Numbered from the stretch's first letter, positions 44,189 to 53,891 are shown. The stretch: DNA of 64,000 bases from Comamonas sp. BIGb0152 (GCF_024809975.1 NZ_JANUDY010000005.1:186001-250000); one strand, 5' to 3'. Program-made: numbers and translations. Notes: generated by a model from the sequence alone, not told the origin.

Positions 44189-44854
44189 ATGACTGCCAGC
44201 TTTTCCGAATCGCTCAAAGCGCTGAACCAGACCGCCTGGGATGCCTGCATCCACCACCGCTTTATCGACGAGATGCGGGCCGGCAGCCTGGATGACGCGG
44301 TGCTGCGCCGCTACCTGGTGCAGGACTACCAGTTCATCAACCAGTTTGTGGCCCTGCTGGGCGCGGCCATCGCCAGCGCCGACGGCTTTGCGCCCCGGGT
44401 GCGGCTGGCGCAGTTTGCGGCCATGATCACCAGCGACGAGAACACCTATTTTCAGCGCAGCTTTGACACGCTGGACGTGGCCCCGCCGGAGCGCGAGACG
44501 CCGCCACTGAGCCTGCCCACGGTGCAGTTCCAGGCGCTGATGGGGCAGGCCGCCCGCAGCCAGAAATACGCCAACTGCCTGGCCGTGCTCTGCGTGGCCG
44601 AAGGCCTGTACCTGGATGGTTTTGACCAGCCCGGCCAGAGCCTGCCGCCGCGCTTTGAACATGCCGAATGGATCAGCCTGCATGCCAACGCCTTCTTCCG
44701 CGATTTTGTGGGCTGGCTGCGCGACGAGCTGGACCGCATGGGCGAGAGCCTTGACCCCGATGCGCGTGCCGAGGCGGCAGACTACTTCAGCCGCGCCGTG
44801 GCACTGGAGCAGGCGTTTTTTGACCATGTCTACCAGCCGCCCAGCGCCCGCTGA
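44189..44854 (+). CDS. TenA-family protein
   Basis: 221 residues, all-helical TenA fold. Typical pieces are AWDACIHHRFIDEMRAGSL, YLVQDYQFINQFVALLGAAIASA and a C-terminal FSRAVALEQAFFDHVY with the conserved glutamate. TenA_C enzymes (thiaminase II) carry an active-site Cys after an aromatic motif; here the region reads NCLAVLCVAEGLY, shifted by one, so a TenA_E type or divergent member is more likely. Role: thiamine-pyrimidine salvage, tentative. The start at 44189 gives MTASFSES. Confidence 0.8.
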   Translation: MTASFSESLKALNQTAWDACIHHRFIDEMRAGSLDDAVLRRYLVQDYQFINQFVALLGAAIASADGFAPRVRLAQFAAMITSDENTYFQRSFDTLDVAPPERETPPLSLPTVQFQALMGQAARSQKYANCLAVLCVAEGLYLDGFDQPGQSLPPRFEHAEWISLHANAFFRDFVGWLRDELDRMGESLDPDARAEAADYFSRAVALEQAFFDHVYQPPSAR

Positions 44855-44934
44855 ACGGCGCCCACGTTCGCAGCCCCGATAACAGCGGCAGCCCTTGCCG
44901 GGCCCGCCCACCACCCACCTCAGCGAGTCACCCC

Positions 44935-46134
44935 ATGCTCAGCATTCAAGACATCCGCGACGCTGCCCAGCGCATCCAAGGCAAGGTTGAGCGCACGCCC
45001 TGCCTGTACTCCCATACCTTGTCCCAGATCGTGGGTGCCAAGGTCTACCTCAAGTTCGAGAACCTGCAGTTCACGGCCGCCTTCAAGGAGCGCGGAGCCT
45101 GCAACAAGCTGATGCAGCTGAGCGAGGAACAGCGCGCACGGGGCGTGATTGCGATGAGCGCGGGCAACCATGCCCAGGGCGTGGCCTACCATGCGCAGCA
45201 GCTGGGCGTGCGGGCGGTGATCGTGATGCCGCGCTTCACGCCGGGCGTCAAGGTCGAGCGCACGCGCAGCTTTGGTGCCGAGGTGGTGCTGCATGGCGAC
45301 ACCCTGGAAGAAGCGCGCATCCATGCCTACGCGATGGCCGAGGAGCAGAAGCTGGTGTTTGTGCACCCCTTTGACGATGCCGACATCGCCGCCGGCCAGG
45401 GCACCTTGGCGCTGGAGATGCTCGAAGACCACCCCGATCTGGACACCTTGTTGATCGCAGTCGGCGGTGGCGGCTTGATTGCCGGCATGGCCACCGCCGC
45501 CAAGGCCGTCAAGCCCGGCATCCAGGTGGTGGGCGTGCAGACCTCGCGCTTTCCCAGCATGGTCAATGCGGTGCAGCACAAGGATCTGCCGGTGGGCGTA
45601 TCGACGATGGCCGAAGGCATCGCCGTGGCCACGGCCGGCCTGATCACCCGCGAGATCGTGGCCCGCACCGTCGATGACCTGGTGCTGGTCGAAGAGAGCG
45701 ACATCGAGCAAGCGGTGCTGATGCTGCTGGAGATTGAAAAGACCCTGGTCGAGGGCGCGGGCTCGGTAGGGCTGGCGGCGCTGCTGCGCTACCCCGAGCG
45801 CTTTGCCGGCCAGAAGGTGGGCCTGGTGCTGTCGGGCGGCAATATCGATCCGCTGCTGCTGGCCTCCATCATCCAGCGCGGCATGGTGCGCTCGGGCCGG
45901 CTGGCGCGCCTGCGCATCAGCTCGCGCGATGTCCCCGGCATGCTGGCGCGTATCACGGCCATCGTGGCCGAGGCGGGGGCCAACATCGAAGAGGTGCACC
46001 ACCAGCGCGCCTTCACCAAGCTGGCCGCGCAGAACACCGAGATCGACATCGTGCTGCAGACCCGCAGCAAGGCGCATATCGACGAGGTGGTGGACAAGCT
46101 GCGCGCCGTGGGCATGCAGGTCGACCTGGCCTGA
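44935..46134 (+). CDS. ilvA: Threonine ammonia-lyase with ACT domain
   Basis: 399 residues. PLP-dependent dehydration of threonine to 2-oxobutyrate and ammonia. The PLP lysine is Lys51 in TAAFKERGA. SAGNHAQGVAYHA, the glycine loop VGGGGLIAG and VLSGGNID are all present, and an ACT domain begins near residue 325 (RLRISSRDVPGMLARITAIVAEAGANIEEV). The size matches the short biosynthetic/catabolic type rather than the 500-residue IlvA with two ACT repeats. It can feed isoleucine synthesis together with ilvE at 58826. Confidence 0.9.
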   Translation: MLSIQDIRDAAQRIQGKVERTPCLYSHTLSQIVGAKVYLKFENLQFTAAFKERGACNKLMQLSEEQRARGVIAMSAGNHAQGVAYHAQQLGVRAVIVMPRFTPGVKVERTRSFGAEVVLHGDTLEEARIHAYAMAEEQKLVFVHPFDDADIAAGQGTLALEMLEDHPDLDTLLIAVGGGGLIAGMATAAKAVKPGIQVVGVQTSRFPSMVNAVQHKDLPVGVSTMAEGIAVATAGLITREIVARTVDDLVLVEESDIEQAVLMLLEIEKTLVEGAGSVGLAALLRYPERFAGQKVGLVLSGGNIDPLLLASIIQRGMVRSGRLARLRISSRDVPGMLARITAIVAEAGANIEEVHHQRAFTKLAAQNTEIDIVLQTRSKAHIDEVVDKLRAVGMQVDLA

Positions 46135-46145
46135 GCCCGGTGCTG

Positions 46146-47654
46146 TCAAGCGCCCCGGTGGCGCTTGAGCAGCAAGGCCAACGTCTGCCAGGCCGCTGGC
46201 TGCTCGGCCATGGCCACGGAGATCCGCAGCAAGGTCGAGGGCGCCTGGCGCGGTGAAAACAGCACACCGGGCGCTAGCAGCAGGCCATGCTCGGTGGCCT
46301 GGCGCGCCAGCAATTCAGAGTCCATACCGCAGTCCACCCAGGCAAAGGTGCCAGCCACCGGCTCATGCACGGCGTGGCAATCCAAGGCTTCGAGCTGGCG
46401 CAGGCAGCGGTGGCGCGCCTTGTCCACGCGCTCGCGCAGCCGGTCCACATGCTTGCGGTAGCTGCCATCGGCCAGGATGCGGTGCACGATCTGCTCGCTG
46501 GGCAGGGCCGAGGTCAGGCCGCCCAGCAGCTTCAGGTCCGTCAGCCGGTGGATGAACGCGGGGCGCGCCGCCACATAGCCCACGCGCAAGCCACCCGACA
46601 ACGTTTTGGAATAGCCGCCCACCAGCAGCACGCGCTGCAACTGGTCCATGGCCGCCAGGCGCAAGGGCATATTGCCCAGGTATTCGGAGTAGGTGTCGTC
46701 CTCGACCAGCAGAAAATCATGCCGCTCGGCGATGCGCAGCACCTCGTGCGCCACACCGGCCGACAGGCTCAGTCCCGTGGGGTTGTGCACGGCGGTGTTC
46801 AGGATGAAGAGCTTGGGCTGGTGCTGCGCGGCCAGTGCCTGCAGCGCCTGCACATCGGGGCCGCCGGGCAGGCGCGGTACGCCCACCACGTTGACCCCCA
46901 TGGTGTTGAGGCGGCCAAAGATCAGGAACCAACCCGGGTCCTCGACCAGCACGGTGTCGCCGGGCTGCAGAAAGCAGCGCACGATCAGGTCCAGCCCGTG
47001 GGTGACGCCGCTCACGGTCATCAGATGGGTCTCGGGGTGGGCCGGCACCTCTTGCGCCTGCAAGGTCGATGCAATCTGGCGGCGCAGCGGCGCCAGGCCC
47101 TGGGGCAGGCCATAGCCGAGCAGGCTGCGCTCGGCACGCAGGCCTTGCTTCAAGATGGCACGCAGCGCGCCGCTGATCAGGCCTTCGTCCATCCAGCTGG
47201 CGGGCAGGCAGCCGGCGCTGCCGGTGTGGCCGGAGCCATCGGCATCCTCGCGGAAGATGCCGCGCAGCAGGTAGGGGGTGTCAAAGGCGGCGCCCTGGGC
47301 CAGGCTCACTGCAGGCGCAGCGGCCGCCTCGGCCAGCGCGCGCTGGGCACAGACAAAAAAGCCCGCGCCCCGGCGTGACTGCACCAGGCCCTGGGCGGCC
47401 AGCCGGTCATAGGCTTGCACAACGGTATCGCGGCTCACCCCCGCTTGCTCGGCCAGCGCCCGCACCGACGGCAGGCGCATGCCCGTGCGCAGCCCATGGT
47501 TGCGGATGCGGTCGCTGAAATGGGCCACCAGCTGCTCGACCAGGGACGCGCTACCGGTACGCACCGGCTGCCAGCCCCAGGCGGCCGCAGCCAGCGGGCT
47601 GACGCCAGGGGACAAGGCGGCGGTATCGGCTAAGGACGAAAGTGTCTGGGTCAT
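46146..47654 (-). CDS. MocR/PdxR-type regulator (GntR domain fused to aminotransferase fold)
   Basis: 502 residues: an N-terminal winged helix (SASLVEQLVAHFSDRIRNHGLRTGMRLPSVRALAEQAGVSRDTVVQAYDRLAAQG, about 35-90) and a C-terminal fold-I aminotransferase-like domain with PLP lysine in GGYSKTLSGGLRVGYVA. These proteins sense PLP or an amino-acid adduct and control divergent genes. The divergent gene here is a LysE-type exporter, so amino-acid export is the likely target. A GTAC-rich repeat lies between them. Confidence 0.9.
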   Translation of the reverse strand: MTQTLSSLADTAALSPGVSPLAAAAWGWQPVRTGSASLVEQLVAHFSDRIRNHGLRTGMRLPSVRALAEQAGVSRDTVVQAYDRLAAQGLVQSRRGAGFFVCAQRALAEAAAAPAVSLAQGAAFDTPYLLRGIFREDADGSGHTGSAGCLPASWMDEGLISGALRAILKQGLRAERSLLGYGLPQGLAPLRRQIASTLQAQEVPAHPETHLMTVSGVTHGLDLIVRCFLQPGDTVLVEDPGWFLIFGRLNTMGVNVVGVPRLPGGPDVQALQALAAQHQPKLFILNTAVHNPTGLSLSAGVAHEVLRIAERHDFLLVEDDTYSEYLGNMPLRLAAMDQLQRVLLVGGYSKTLSGGLRVGYVAARPAFIHRLTDLKLLGGLTSALPSEQIVHRILADGSYRKHVDRLRERVDKARHRCLRQLEALDCHAVHEPVAGTFAWVDCGMDSELLARQATEHGLLLAPGVLFSPRQAPSTLLRISVAMAEQPAAWQTLALLLKRHRGA

Positions 47655-47690
47655 AAGAGCAGGCCAATTCTTGAAGTGGCCAGATAAAGT

Positions 47691-47705
47691 GTACCGGTAC
47701 TGTAC
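47691..47705. promoter_or_regulatory. GTAC-repeat operator candidate for the MocR regulator
   Basis: GTACCGGTAC (perfect palindrome) followed by TGTAC. GTAC-containing direct/inverted repeats are usual for MocR/PdxR sites. It lies 36 nt upstream of the regulator and 57 nt upstream of the exporter. Confidence 0.5.
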
Positions 47706-47762
47706 TGCATGGCAGCGCTAGGATGGCAACAGCTTTTCTTATCTCCTTTTTTGCAGCTTGCC

Positions 47763-48374
47763 ATGTCTGTTTTGCCTGAAACCTCCGCCTTTGTGTTGCC
47801 CCTGGCCTTGTTCGCCTTTGTCAGCTCGGTCACGCCGGGCCCCAACAATGTGATGCTCACCGCCTCGGGCGCCAGCTTTGGCTACCGCCGCACGGTGCCG
47901 CACATGCTGGGCATCAGTCTGGGCGTGGTGGCCATGCTGCTGCTGGTGGGCCTGGGGCTGGGCGTGGCCTTTGAGCGCGAGCCGCGCCTCTACACCTGGC
48001 TCAAATACCTGGGTGCCGCCTACCTGCTGTGGCTGGCCTGGAAGATTGCCCGCGCGGGCCAGGCGGGTGCCGGGCAAACTGGCGCCCAGCCCTTGGGCTT
48101 TTGGCAGGCCGCCGCCTTCCAGTGGGTGAACCCCAAAGCTTGGATCATGGCCATCGGCATTGTGGCCACCTACACGCCGCGCGATGGCTATGCCGCCAAC
48201 CTGCTGCTGGCCGCCCTGGTGCTGGGGCTGGTGAACTACCCCAGCGTCAGTGTCTGGACCTTGTTTGGCAGCGCAGTTGGCCGGGCCCTGCGCACGCCCC
48301 AAGCGCTGCAGCGCTTTAACTGGTGCATGGCGGCGCTGCTGGTGCTGTCGCTGTACCCGGTGCTGGCAGCCTAG
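47763..48374 (+). CDS. LysE-family amino acid exporter
   Basis: 203 residues, six hydrophobic segments. The LysE/RhtB signature near the start is FAFVSSVTPGPNNVMLTASGASFGYRRTVPHMLGISLG, with LKYLGAAYLLWLAWKI in the middle and FQWVNPKAWIMAIGIVATY following. It exports amino acids or related compounds. The ATG at 47763 was chosen by alignment to family N-termini. Expression is probably controlled by the divergent MocR regulator. Confidence 0.9.
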   Translation: MSVLPETSAFVLPLALFAFVSSVTPGPNNVMLTASGASFGYRRTVPHMLGISLGVVAMLLLVGLGLGVAFEREPRLYTWLKYLGAAYLLWLAWKIARAGQAGAGQTGAQPLGFWQAAAFQWVNPKAWIMAIGIVATYTPRDGYAANLLLAALVLGLVNYPSVSVWTLFGSAVGRALRTPQALQRFNWCMAALLVLSLYPVLAA

Positions 48375-48483
48375 TCCGCATCCACTGTGACGGCTCAGGG
48401 TTTTTGCCCGGCATGCAGGCCGGGGCTCGCTCGCTACAATGGTTCTTAGCTTTTTTGCCAGCCCTTTGCATTGGAGAGAGCCC

Positions 48484-48642
48484 ATGTCCAGCCCGCACAG
48501 CGACGTCGACACGAATGTCGACACCGAACACCCCCCTGTAGATACCGTGGACGCCATTGTTCCGCTGATGCCGGTGGTGCTGCCCGTGGTGGGCGCGCTG
48601 ATGATGTTCCTGCTGGCCTTTATTGCCGTGAACATGGCCTGA
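48484..48642 (+). CDS. Small single-span membrane protein
   Basis: 52 residues: an acidic, Asp/Thr-rich N-terminal half (SDVDTNVDTEHPPVDTVDAI) and one transmembrane helix (VLPVVGALMMFLLAFIAV). A GGAGAG ribosome site precedes the ATG and a strong terminator follows, so it looks like a genuine monocistronic small gene. The function is unknown; I recognise no family. Confidence 0.65.
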   Translation: MSSPHSDVDTNVDTEHPPVDTVDAIVPLMPVVLPVVGALMMFLLAFIAVNMA

Positions 48643-48664
48643 GCGCCCTTGACCCTCCCCGCTG

Positions 48665-48690
48665 AACCCGCCGCTGGCGGGTTTTTTCTT
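48665..48690 (+). terminator. Intrinsic terminator after the small membrane-protein gene
   Basis: 8-bp GC-rich stem (AACCCGCC / GGCGGGTT, 3-nt loop) running into six Ts. Confidence 0.88.
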
Positions 48691-48789
48691 GCCCGAAGCT
48701 GGCTGGCAATGGCCCGCTGCAGGGCCTGGCGGTGCCCACCCGCCACCTGCGCGACAGCGCTTGCGAGCAAGAAACCGGTATCAATACTG

Positions 48790-48820
48790 CTATGCATATA
48801 TGCATGCATCAAATGCATAG
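48790..48820. repeat. Inverted ATGCAT repeats upstream of pckG
   Basis: CTATGCAT (48790-48797) and ATGCATAG (48813-48820) are perfect inverse copies. Between them lies an overlapping ATGCATGCAT, so four ATGCAT units fall within 31 nt. It is the likely operator region of pckG. Confidence 0.5.
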
Positions 48821-49010
48821 ATATGCCTGGCAAAAATCACCGTTTTGGGGGCCGACTGATAAAATCGCCAGTCCAGCGCAGGCATCGGGGGCACCACCGG
48901 GGTGCGGTTCCTGCCGCTGTGGAGACGGTTTTTCAAAAATGGGTTGCTGTCGGCCAGGGAGCATGTCGCAGCGGTTTTTGATGAACCGTTTACAACTTTG
49001 AAAGCTTCCG

Positions 49011-50879
49011 ATGAACGCAAACATCCAAGCCGGTGTCGCCATCCAGGCCCCCGACTACGTCAAGAACCCCAAGCTCATCGCCTGGGTGGCCGATATGGCC
49101 GCGCTGTGCAAGCCTGATGCCGTCTACTGGTGCGACGGCAGCCAGGAAGAATACGACCGCCTCTGCCAGCAACTTGTCGATGCCGGCACCTTCAAAAAGC
49201 TCAACCCCGCCAAGCGCCCCGGCAGCTTTCTGGCCTGGTCCGATCCCTCGGACGTGGCGCGCGTGGAAGACCGCACCTACATCTGCTCGGCCAAGAAGGA
49301 AGACGCCGGCCCCACCAACAACTGGATGGAACCTGCCCAGATGCGCTCGACTCTACAGCCGCTGTTTGACGGTTGTATGAAGGGCCGCACCATGTATGTG
49401 GTGCCGTTCTCGATGGGCCCGCTGGGCTCGCCGATTGCCCACGTGGGCATCGAGCTGTCCGACAGCGCCTATGTGGCGGTCAACATGAAGATCATGACCC
49501 GCATGGGCCGTGCCGTGTACGACGTGATCGGCAGCGATGGTGCATTTGTGCCTTGCGTTCACACCATCGGCGCGCCCCTGCAGGCCGGCGAAAAAGACAC
49601 CACCAGCTGGCCTTGCAACAAGACCAAGTACATCGTGCACTACCCCGAGACGCGCGAAATCTGGTCCTACGGTTCGGGCTACGGCGGCAATGCGCTGCTG
49701 GGCAAGAAGTGCTTTGCGCTGCGCATCGCATCGACCATGGGCCGCGACCAGGGCTGGCTGGCCGAGCACATGCTGATTCTGGGCGTGCAAAACCCCCAGG
49801 GCAAAAAGTACCATGTGGCAGCGGCTTTCCCCAGCGCCTGCGGCAAGACCAATTTCTCGATGCTGGTGCCGCCCACTGGCTTTGATGGCTGGAAGGTAAC
49901 CACCATCGGTGACGACATCGCCTGGATCAAGCCCCAGGCCGACGGCTCGCTGCGCGCCATCAACCCCGAGGCTGGCTACTTTGGCGTGGCCCCTGGCACC
50001 AACTACCACACCAACCCCAACTGCATGGCCAGCTTGGACCAGGGCGTGATCTTCACCAACGTCGCGCTGACCGACGACGGCGATGTGTGGTGGGAAGGCA
50101 TGGAAAAGGACAGCGGCCAGCTGCCCGATCACCTGATCGACTGGCAAGGCAAAGACTGGACCCCCCAGATCGCCAAGGAAACCGGCGCCAAGGCCGCCCA
50201 CCCCAATGCCCGCTTTACGGTGGCTGCCACCAACAACCCGGCGCTTGACGAAGCCTGGGACGACCCCAAGGGCGTGAAGATCGATGCCTTCATCTTTGGT
50301 GGCCGCCGCTCGACCACGGTGCCGCTGGTGACCGAGGCGCGCAACTGGAAGGAAGGCGTCTACATGGCTGCCACCATGGGCTCCGAAACCACCGCTGCGG
50401 CCTTTGGCGCGCAAGGTGTGGTGCGCCGCGATCCGTTCGCGATGCTGCCTTTCATGGGCTACAACATGAGCGACTACTTTGCCCACTGGCTGAACCTGGG
50501 CCAAAAGCTCGAAGCCGCTGGCGCGCAACTGCCCAAGATCTACACCACCAACTGGTTCCGCAAGGATGCCGCTGGCAAGTTTGTCTGGCCCGGCTACGGC
50601 GAAAACATGCGCGTGCTCAAGTGGATGCTCGACCGCCTCGAAGGCCAGGTGCAGGGCACGCAGACCGCCTTTGGCGTGGCACCGCAGTATGCCGAGATCA
50701 ACTGGACCGGCCTGGACTTCAATGCCGAGCAGTTCAAGACCGTCACCAACATCGACACCGCTGTCTGGACCGAAGAGCTGGCATCGCACCAGGCCCATTT
50801 TGACCACCTCGCCCAGGGCCTGCCCCAGGCACTGCTGGACATCAAGGCCGATCTGGAAAAGCGCCTGGCTGCTGCGTGA
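49011..50879 (+). CDS. pckG: Phosphoenolpyruvate carboxykinase (GTP)
   Basis: 622 residues, cytosolic; converts oxaloacetate and GTP to PEP, GDP and CO2, the entry step of gluconeogenesis. GTP-class features are [33 protein letters not shown], the P-loop [15 protein letters not shown] with its reactive cysteine, GDDIAWIKP, and [12 protein letters not shown] with active-site Arg. The length is standard. The start gives MNANIQAG; no strong ribosome site is seen. This enzyme suits an organism living on organic acids, in line with dctA nearby. Confidence 0.95.
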   Translation: MNANIQAGVAIQAPDYVKNPKLIAWVADMAALCKPDAVYWCDGSQEEYDRLCQQLVDAGTFKKLNPAKRPGSFLAWSDPSDVARVEDRTYICSAKKEDAGPTNNWMEPAQMRSTLQPLFDGCMKGRTMYVVPFSMGPLGSPIAHVGIELSDSAYVAVNMKIMTRMGRAVYDVIGSDGAFVPCVHTIGAPLQAGEKDTTSWPCNKTKYIVHYPETREIWSYGSGYGGNALLGKKCFALRIASTMGRDQGWLAEHMLILGVQNPQGKKYHVAAAFPSACGKTNFSMLVPPTGFDGWKVTTIGDDIAWIKPQADGSLRAINPEAGYFGVAPGTNYHTNPNCMASLDQGVIFTNVALTDDGDVWWEGMEKDSGQLPDHLIDWQGKDWTPQIAKETGAKAAHPNARFTVAATNNPALDEAWDDPKGVKIDAFIFGGRRSTTVPLVTEARNWKEGVYMAATMGSETTAAAFGAQGVVRRDPFAMLPFMGYNMSDYFAHWLNLGQKLEAAGAQLPKIYTTNWFRKDAAGKFVWPGYGENMRVLKWMLDRLEGQVQGTQTAFGVAPQYAEINWTGLDFNAEQFKTVTNIDTAVWTEELASHQAHFDHLAQGLPQALLDIKADLEKRLAAA

Positions 50880-50938
50880 TGCGCCGCCGTAGCCGCTGAT
50901 CACCCCGTGCTGCCCGCAGCACGGCCAGCGACATAAAG

Positions 50939-50973
50939 CAAAACCCCGTATGTCTCAGGCATGCGGGGTTTTG
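50939..50973 (+). terminator. Intrinsic terminator of pckG
   Basis: 14-bp stem with one G-U pair (50939-50952 with 50960-50973), 7-nt loop, T-rich 3' side. Confidence 0.85.
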
Positions 50974-51237
50974 TTTTGGGTGCCTGGGGGGTGCTTTAGG
51001 GTGCTTTGGAGTGCGCTGGGGCAGGCGAGGCGGGGCGCCAGCGGCTGGCTTGTACTGTGGTGTGTTGCATACAGCCCCTGCCTCGCTGTGCTGAAAAACG
51101 CTTGCCCAACCGCTGCAGGGCCGCATGCAGTCTGCAGGGGCTGGGGGTGTTGGGCAAGCTGGGGTCTTCGCACGCGCAGCGCATCCCCATGCCAGGCAAG
51201 CGGTTCGGAACCCGCTTGCGGCGGCAGCCAACGACAA

Positions 51238-51263
51238 AAAAGCCATGGCATGCCATGGCTTTT
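51238..51263 (-). terminator. Perfect-palindrome terminator for the 51319 gene
   Basis: 13-bp arms AAAAGCCATGGCA / TGCCATGGCTTTT with no spacer. The stem would fold with a short loop and T tails on both strands. It lies downstream of the minus-strand membrane-protein gene. Confidence 0.7.
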
Positions 51264-51318
51264 GAAAGGGCAGATCGTGGCTGCCGGCGCCTGGGTCTTA
51301 GCGACCCGCCAGCGCTGC

Positions 51319-51756
51319 TCAGTAGTTCTTGTGGTAGAACGAGACCGCAGCGTCGCTCATGGAGCGGTTCAGATCAGCCATCACGCGGCTGTCTTGCAGG
51401 GCCACTTGCCAGGTCTTGTCGTCTTCCATGGCGCGGCGGTGGCCTTCGTCCCAGCTGCGGCGGGCGGCGCGCAGGCTGCTGCTCAGGTTACGGGCAGGGG
51501 CGGCCAGCAGTGCGATGGCCACAAAGGCCACAGCCCACAGCAGGGCCCAGCCAGCGATCCAGTGGCTGCCGCCAGCGACGGAGTCGACCAGGCGGGTGGC
51601 AACCACCAGCACGGCAGCGACCAGCGCGGCCAGCATCAGCGATGCGCCAACGCCCTTGGTGCCGAAGGTGGATTTGAGATGTTCAGCAGCACGTTCCACA
51701 CGCAGAACGCCCGTGTGCTCGGTAGCCATGTCGGTGTGTACAAAACTGTTGGTCAT
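51319..51756 (-). CDS. Small two-helix membrane protein, unknown function
   Basis: 145 residues. Two hydrophobic helices (about 38-58 and 65-86) are flanked by a soluble N-terminal about 35 residues and a charged C-terminal helix (SSSLRAARRSWDEGHRRAMEDDKTW). No enzyme motif is visible. It is divergent from a LysR gene (147-nt gap), which may control it, and has a strong terminator downstream. Confidence 0.65.
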   Translation of the reverse strand: MTNSFVHTDMATEHTGVLRVERAAEHLKSTFGTKGVGASLMLAALVAAVLVVATRLVDSVAGGSHWIAGWALLWAVAFVAIALLAAPARNLSSSLRAARRSWDEGHRRAMEDDKTWQVALQDSRVMADLNRSMSDAAVSFYHKNY

Positions 51757-51903
51757 GATGGATGTCTTTGGTTTTCAATGCTTCTTTGAAGCGATGAACG
51801 AAGTATAGGGTTTACCCTAGACGATCTCAAATTTATCTTTTGAATCTGTATCATTCATGCCAGTGATGTATTGCGGGTCGTCCAGCGCTGCAAAGGATTG
51901 AAA

Positions 51904-52881
51904 ATGCTGCCCCACCAATTTCGCCACCTGGATCTGAACCTGTTGCGTGTATTCGACGAGGTGATGAACGAGCGCAGCCTGACGCGGGCAGCAGACAAGC
52001 TGGCCATCACGCAACCGGCCGTCAGCAATGCCATACGCCGGCTGCGTGAAGCCTTGAACGACGAGCTGCTGGTGCGCAGTGGCCAAGGCGTGGAGCCTAC
52101 GCCGCTGGCCAATGCGCTGTGGCCGGTGGTGCGCGAATCCCTGGCGCGCCTGCAAGCCAGCTTTGCGCCCGAGCGCTTTGACCCCGCCCATGCCACCCAG
52201 GCCTTTGTGGTGGCAATGGCCGATGCCACGGCGGCCACCTTGCTGCCCAGCCTGATGCATATTCTGGAGACCGAGGCGCCAGGTGTCTCCGTGCATGTGC
52301 AACCACTCACTACCCGAGACCCACGCCAGGAGCTGGAGGCCGAGACGGCCGACCTAGCCGTGGGCTATTTCCCCTTTGTGCTGGCCGAGATGACGGCCCG
52401 CGCCCAGTCGGGCGACCTGGTGGATTTCGAGAGCCGGCGGCTCTACGACGGCGAATACCTCTGCGTGATGCGCAAGGACCATCCCTTGAGTGAGGGCTTG
52501 CTGACTTTGGAGCGCTACTGCGATGCGCGCCATATGCTGGTGAGTTTTTCCGGCCAGCCCTTTGGCTTTTTGGATGAGGCGCTGGCATCGATTGGCCGCA
52601 AGCGCCGGGTGGTGCTGACGGTGAACCAGTACTTCACCGCAGCGCGGGTGGTGGCGCGCACCGATTTGATCACCGTGCTGCCCCGCCATTTTGTGCCGGC
52701 CACCGGCATTGCAGATTTGCTGGCTTTTCAGCCGCTGCCGCTGCGGGTAGAGGCCGTGCATGTGGATGCGCTGTGGCGCAGCCGCAGCGGGCATATTCCG
52801 CCCTCGGCGCTGGAATGGATGCTGCATGCGCTGGAGCGCTCGGCCCGGGCCGCTTTCCCCGACCAGGAATTGCCTCTGTAG
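51904..52881 (+). CDS. LysR-family regulator (NodD/PnbR-like subgroup)
   Basis: 325 residues. The DNA-binding start is HLDLNLLRVFDEVMNERSLTRAADKLAITQPAVSNAIRRLREALNDELLVRSG, characteristic of the NodD/LinR/DntR group that often senses aromatic compounds. The ATG at 51904 was chosen over an upstream TTG (51871). It is divergent from the small membrane-protein gene and 39 nt before the phosphoesterase gene. Its effector is unknown. Confidence 0.88.
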   Translation: MLPHQFRHLDLNLLRVFDEVMNERSLTRAADKLAITQPAVSNAIRRLREALNDELLVRSGQGVEPTPLANALWPVVRESLARLQASFAPERFDPAHATQAFVVAMADATAATLLPSLMHILETEAPGVSVHVQPLTTRDPRQELEAETADLAVGYFPFVLAEMTARAQSGDLVDFESRRLYDGEYLCVMRKDHPLSEGLLTLERYCDARHMLVSFSGQPFGFLDEALASIGRKRRVVLTVNQYFTAARVVARTDLITVLPRHFVPATGIADLLAFQPLPLRVEAVHVDALWRSRSGHIPPSALEWMLHALERSARAAFPDQELPL

Positions 52882-52919
52882 CGGGCTGCAAAGCTGCGAG
52901 CTGCATGGTAGGCTTGGTG

Positions 52920-53765
52920 ATGCACCTGCAAATCCTGTCCGACCTGCACCTGGAGACCCATCCCCATTTTCGCGCCCAGCCCGCGCCCGGCGCCGCGCTG
53001 CTGGTGCTGGCCGGAGACATCGGCTCCTACCAAAGCGGCTCCATGCTGGCCGATGCCGATTTTGGCCTCGCGCAGTTCAGCCCCCAGCAGGCCGGCGGCC
53101 ACTGGCCCGAGCCGGTGATCCTGGTGCCCGGCAACCACGAGTTTGACGGCCAGGATTTTGATGCCGCCCGGCTGCGCCTGCGCGCCAGCTGCGAGAAGCT
53201 GGGCATCACCCTGCTCGACTGCGACACCCTGGTCATCGATGGCGTACGCTTTATCGGCACCACGCTCTGGTCCGACTACGACGCCATTGCGCTGCACAAC
53301 GGCGTGACCGAGCTGGGCGCGCTGATGAAGCAGCGCGAAAAAGCCTTCAAGGCCGCCAACTTCTACCTGACCAAGGCCCAGATGCAGCGCAACGGCCAGC
53401 CCTTTTTGGCCGCCGAGATGCGCGACGAAGCGCTGCGCTGCCAGGCCTGGCTGCGCGCCGCACTGGCCGAGCCTTTTGACGGCAAGACCGTCGTCATCAC
53501 CCACTTCGCGCCCAGCCTGCGCAGCGCCGACCCGCGCTATGGCATGACGCCAGGCACGGCCGGGTTTTGCAATGCGCTGGACGACTTGCTGCCCTATGCC
53601 GATATCTGGATCCACGGCCACCTGCATGCGCCCAGCGATTACCTGGCCCGTGGGACACACAGCGATGGCCGCAGCTGGCAATGCCGGGTGGTGGCCAACC
53701 CGCTGGGCTATGCGCGCAAGGGCGAGCAGGAGACGTTCAACCCGCATTGCCTGGTGGCGGTGTAA
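52920..53765 (+). CDS. Calcineurin-like metallophosphoesterase
   Basis: 281 residues. All metal-site motifs are visible: ILSDLHLE (DxH, residues 5-12), VLAGDIG, VPGNHEF (GNHE), VITHFAPS and WIHGHLH. No signal peptide, so cytosolic. The ATG at 52920 was chosen because the fold begins at once with the first strand; 52905 is an alternative. The substrate is undetermined; such proteins hydrolyse phosphomono- or diesters. Confidence 0.88.
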   Translation: MHLQILSDLHLETHPHFRAQPAPGAALLVLAGDIGSYQSGSMLADADFGLAQFSPQQAGGHWPEPVILVPGNHEFDGQDFDAARLRLRASCEKLGITLLDCDTLVIDGVRFIGTTLWSDYDAIALHNGVTELGALMKQREKAFKAANFYLTKAQMQRNGQPFLAAEMRDEALRCQAWLRAALAEPFDGKTVVITHFAPSLRSADPRYGMTPGTAGFCNALDDLLPYADIWIHGHLHAPSDYLARGTHSDGRSWQCRVVANPLGYARKGEQETFNPHCLVAV

Positions 53766-53891
53766 AGCGGCAGGGTCCGGTCGTTGGGTCTGGCAAAAAT
53801 CCACACTGGGTACCGATTGCGCATTGCACGCCGTTGGTATCTTTTTTGTGGGTTCATGGACGAAGTCTGAGTTGGCGGGGGCCTCATGGAT

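Larger units (their letters stand above)
48643..49010. other. 368-nt non-coding leader region of pckG
   Basis: Contains the upstream gene's terminator, an ATGCAT-repeat region (48790-48826) and an untranslated leader. No convincing small gene is seen. Confidence 0.5.
50880..51318. other. 439-nt region without a gene, with several hairpins
   Basis: After the pckG terminator there is a GTGCTTTGG-type short repetitive stretch (about 50988-51020), a hairpin at 51196-51219 and the terminator of the convergent gene. Overlapping short frames here lack ribosome sites and domains. Confidence 0.45.

Noticed and set aside
50950-51256. Several frames in the gap after pckG
   Set aside because: They run through terminator hairpins and short repeats, and both strands are equally open.
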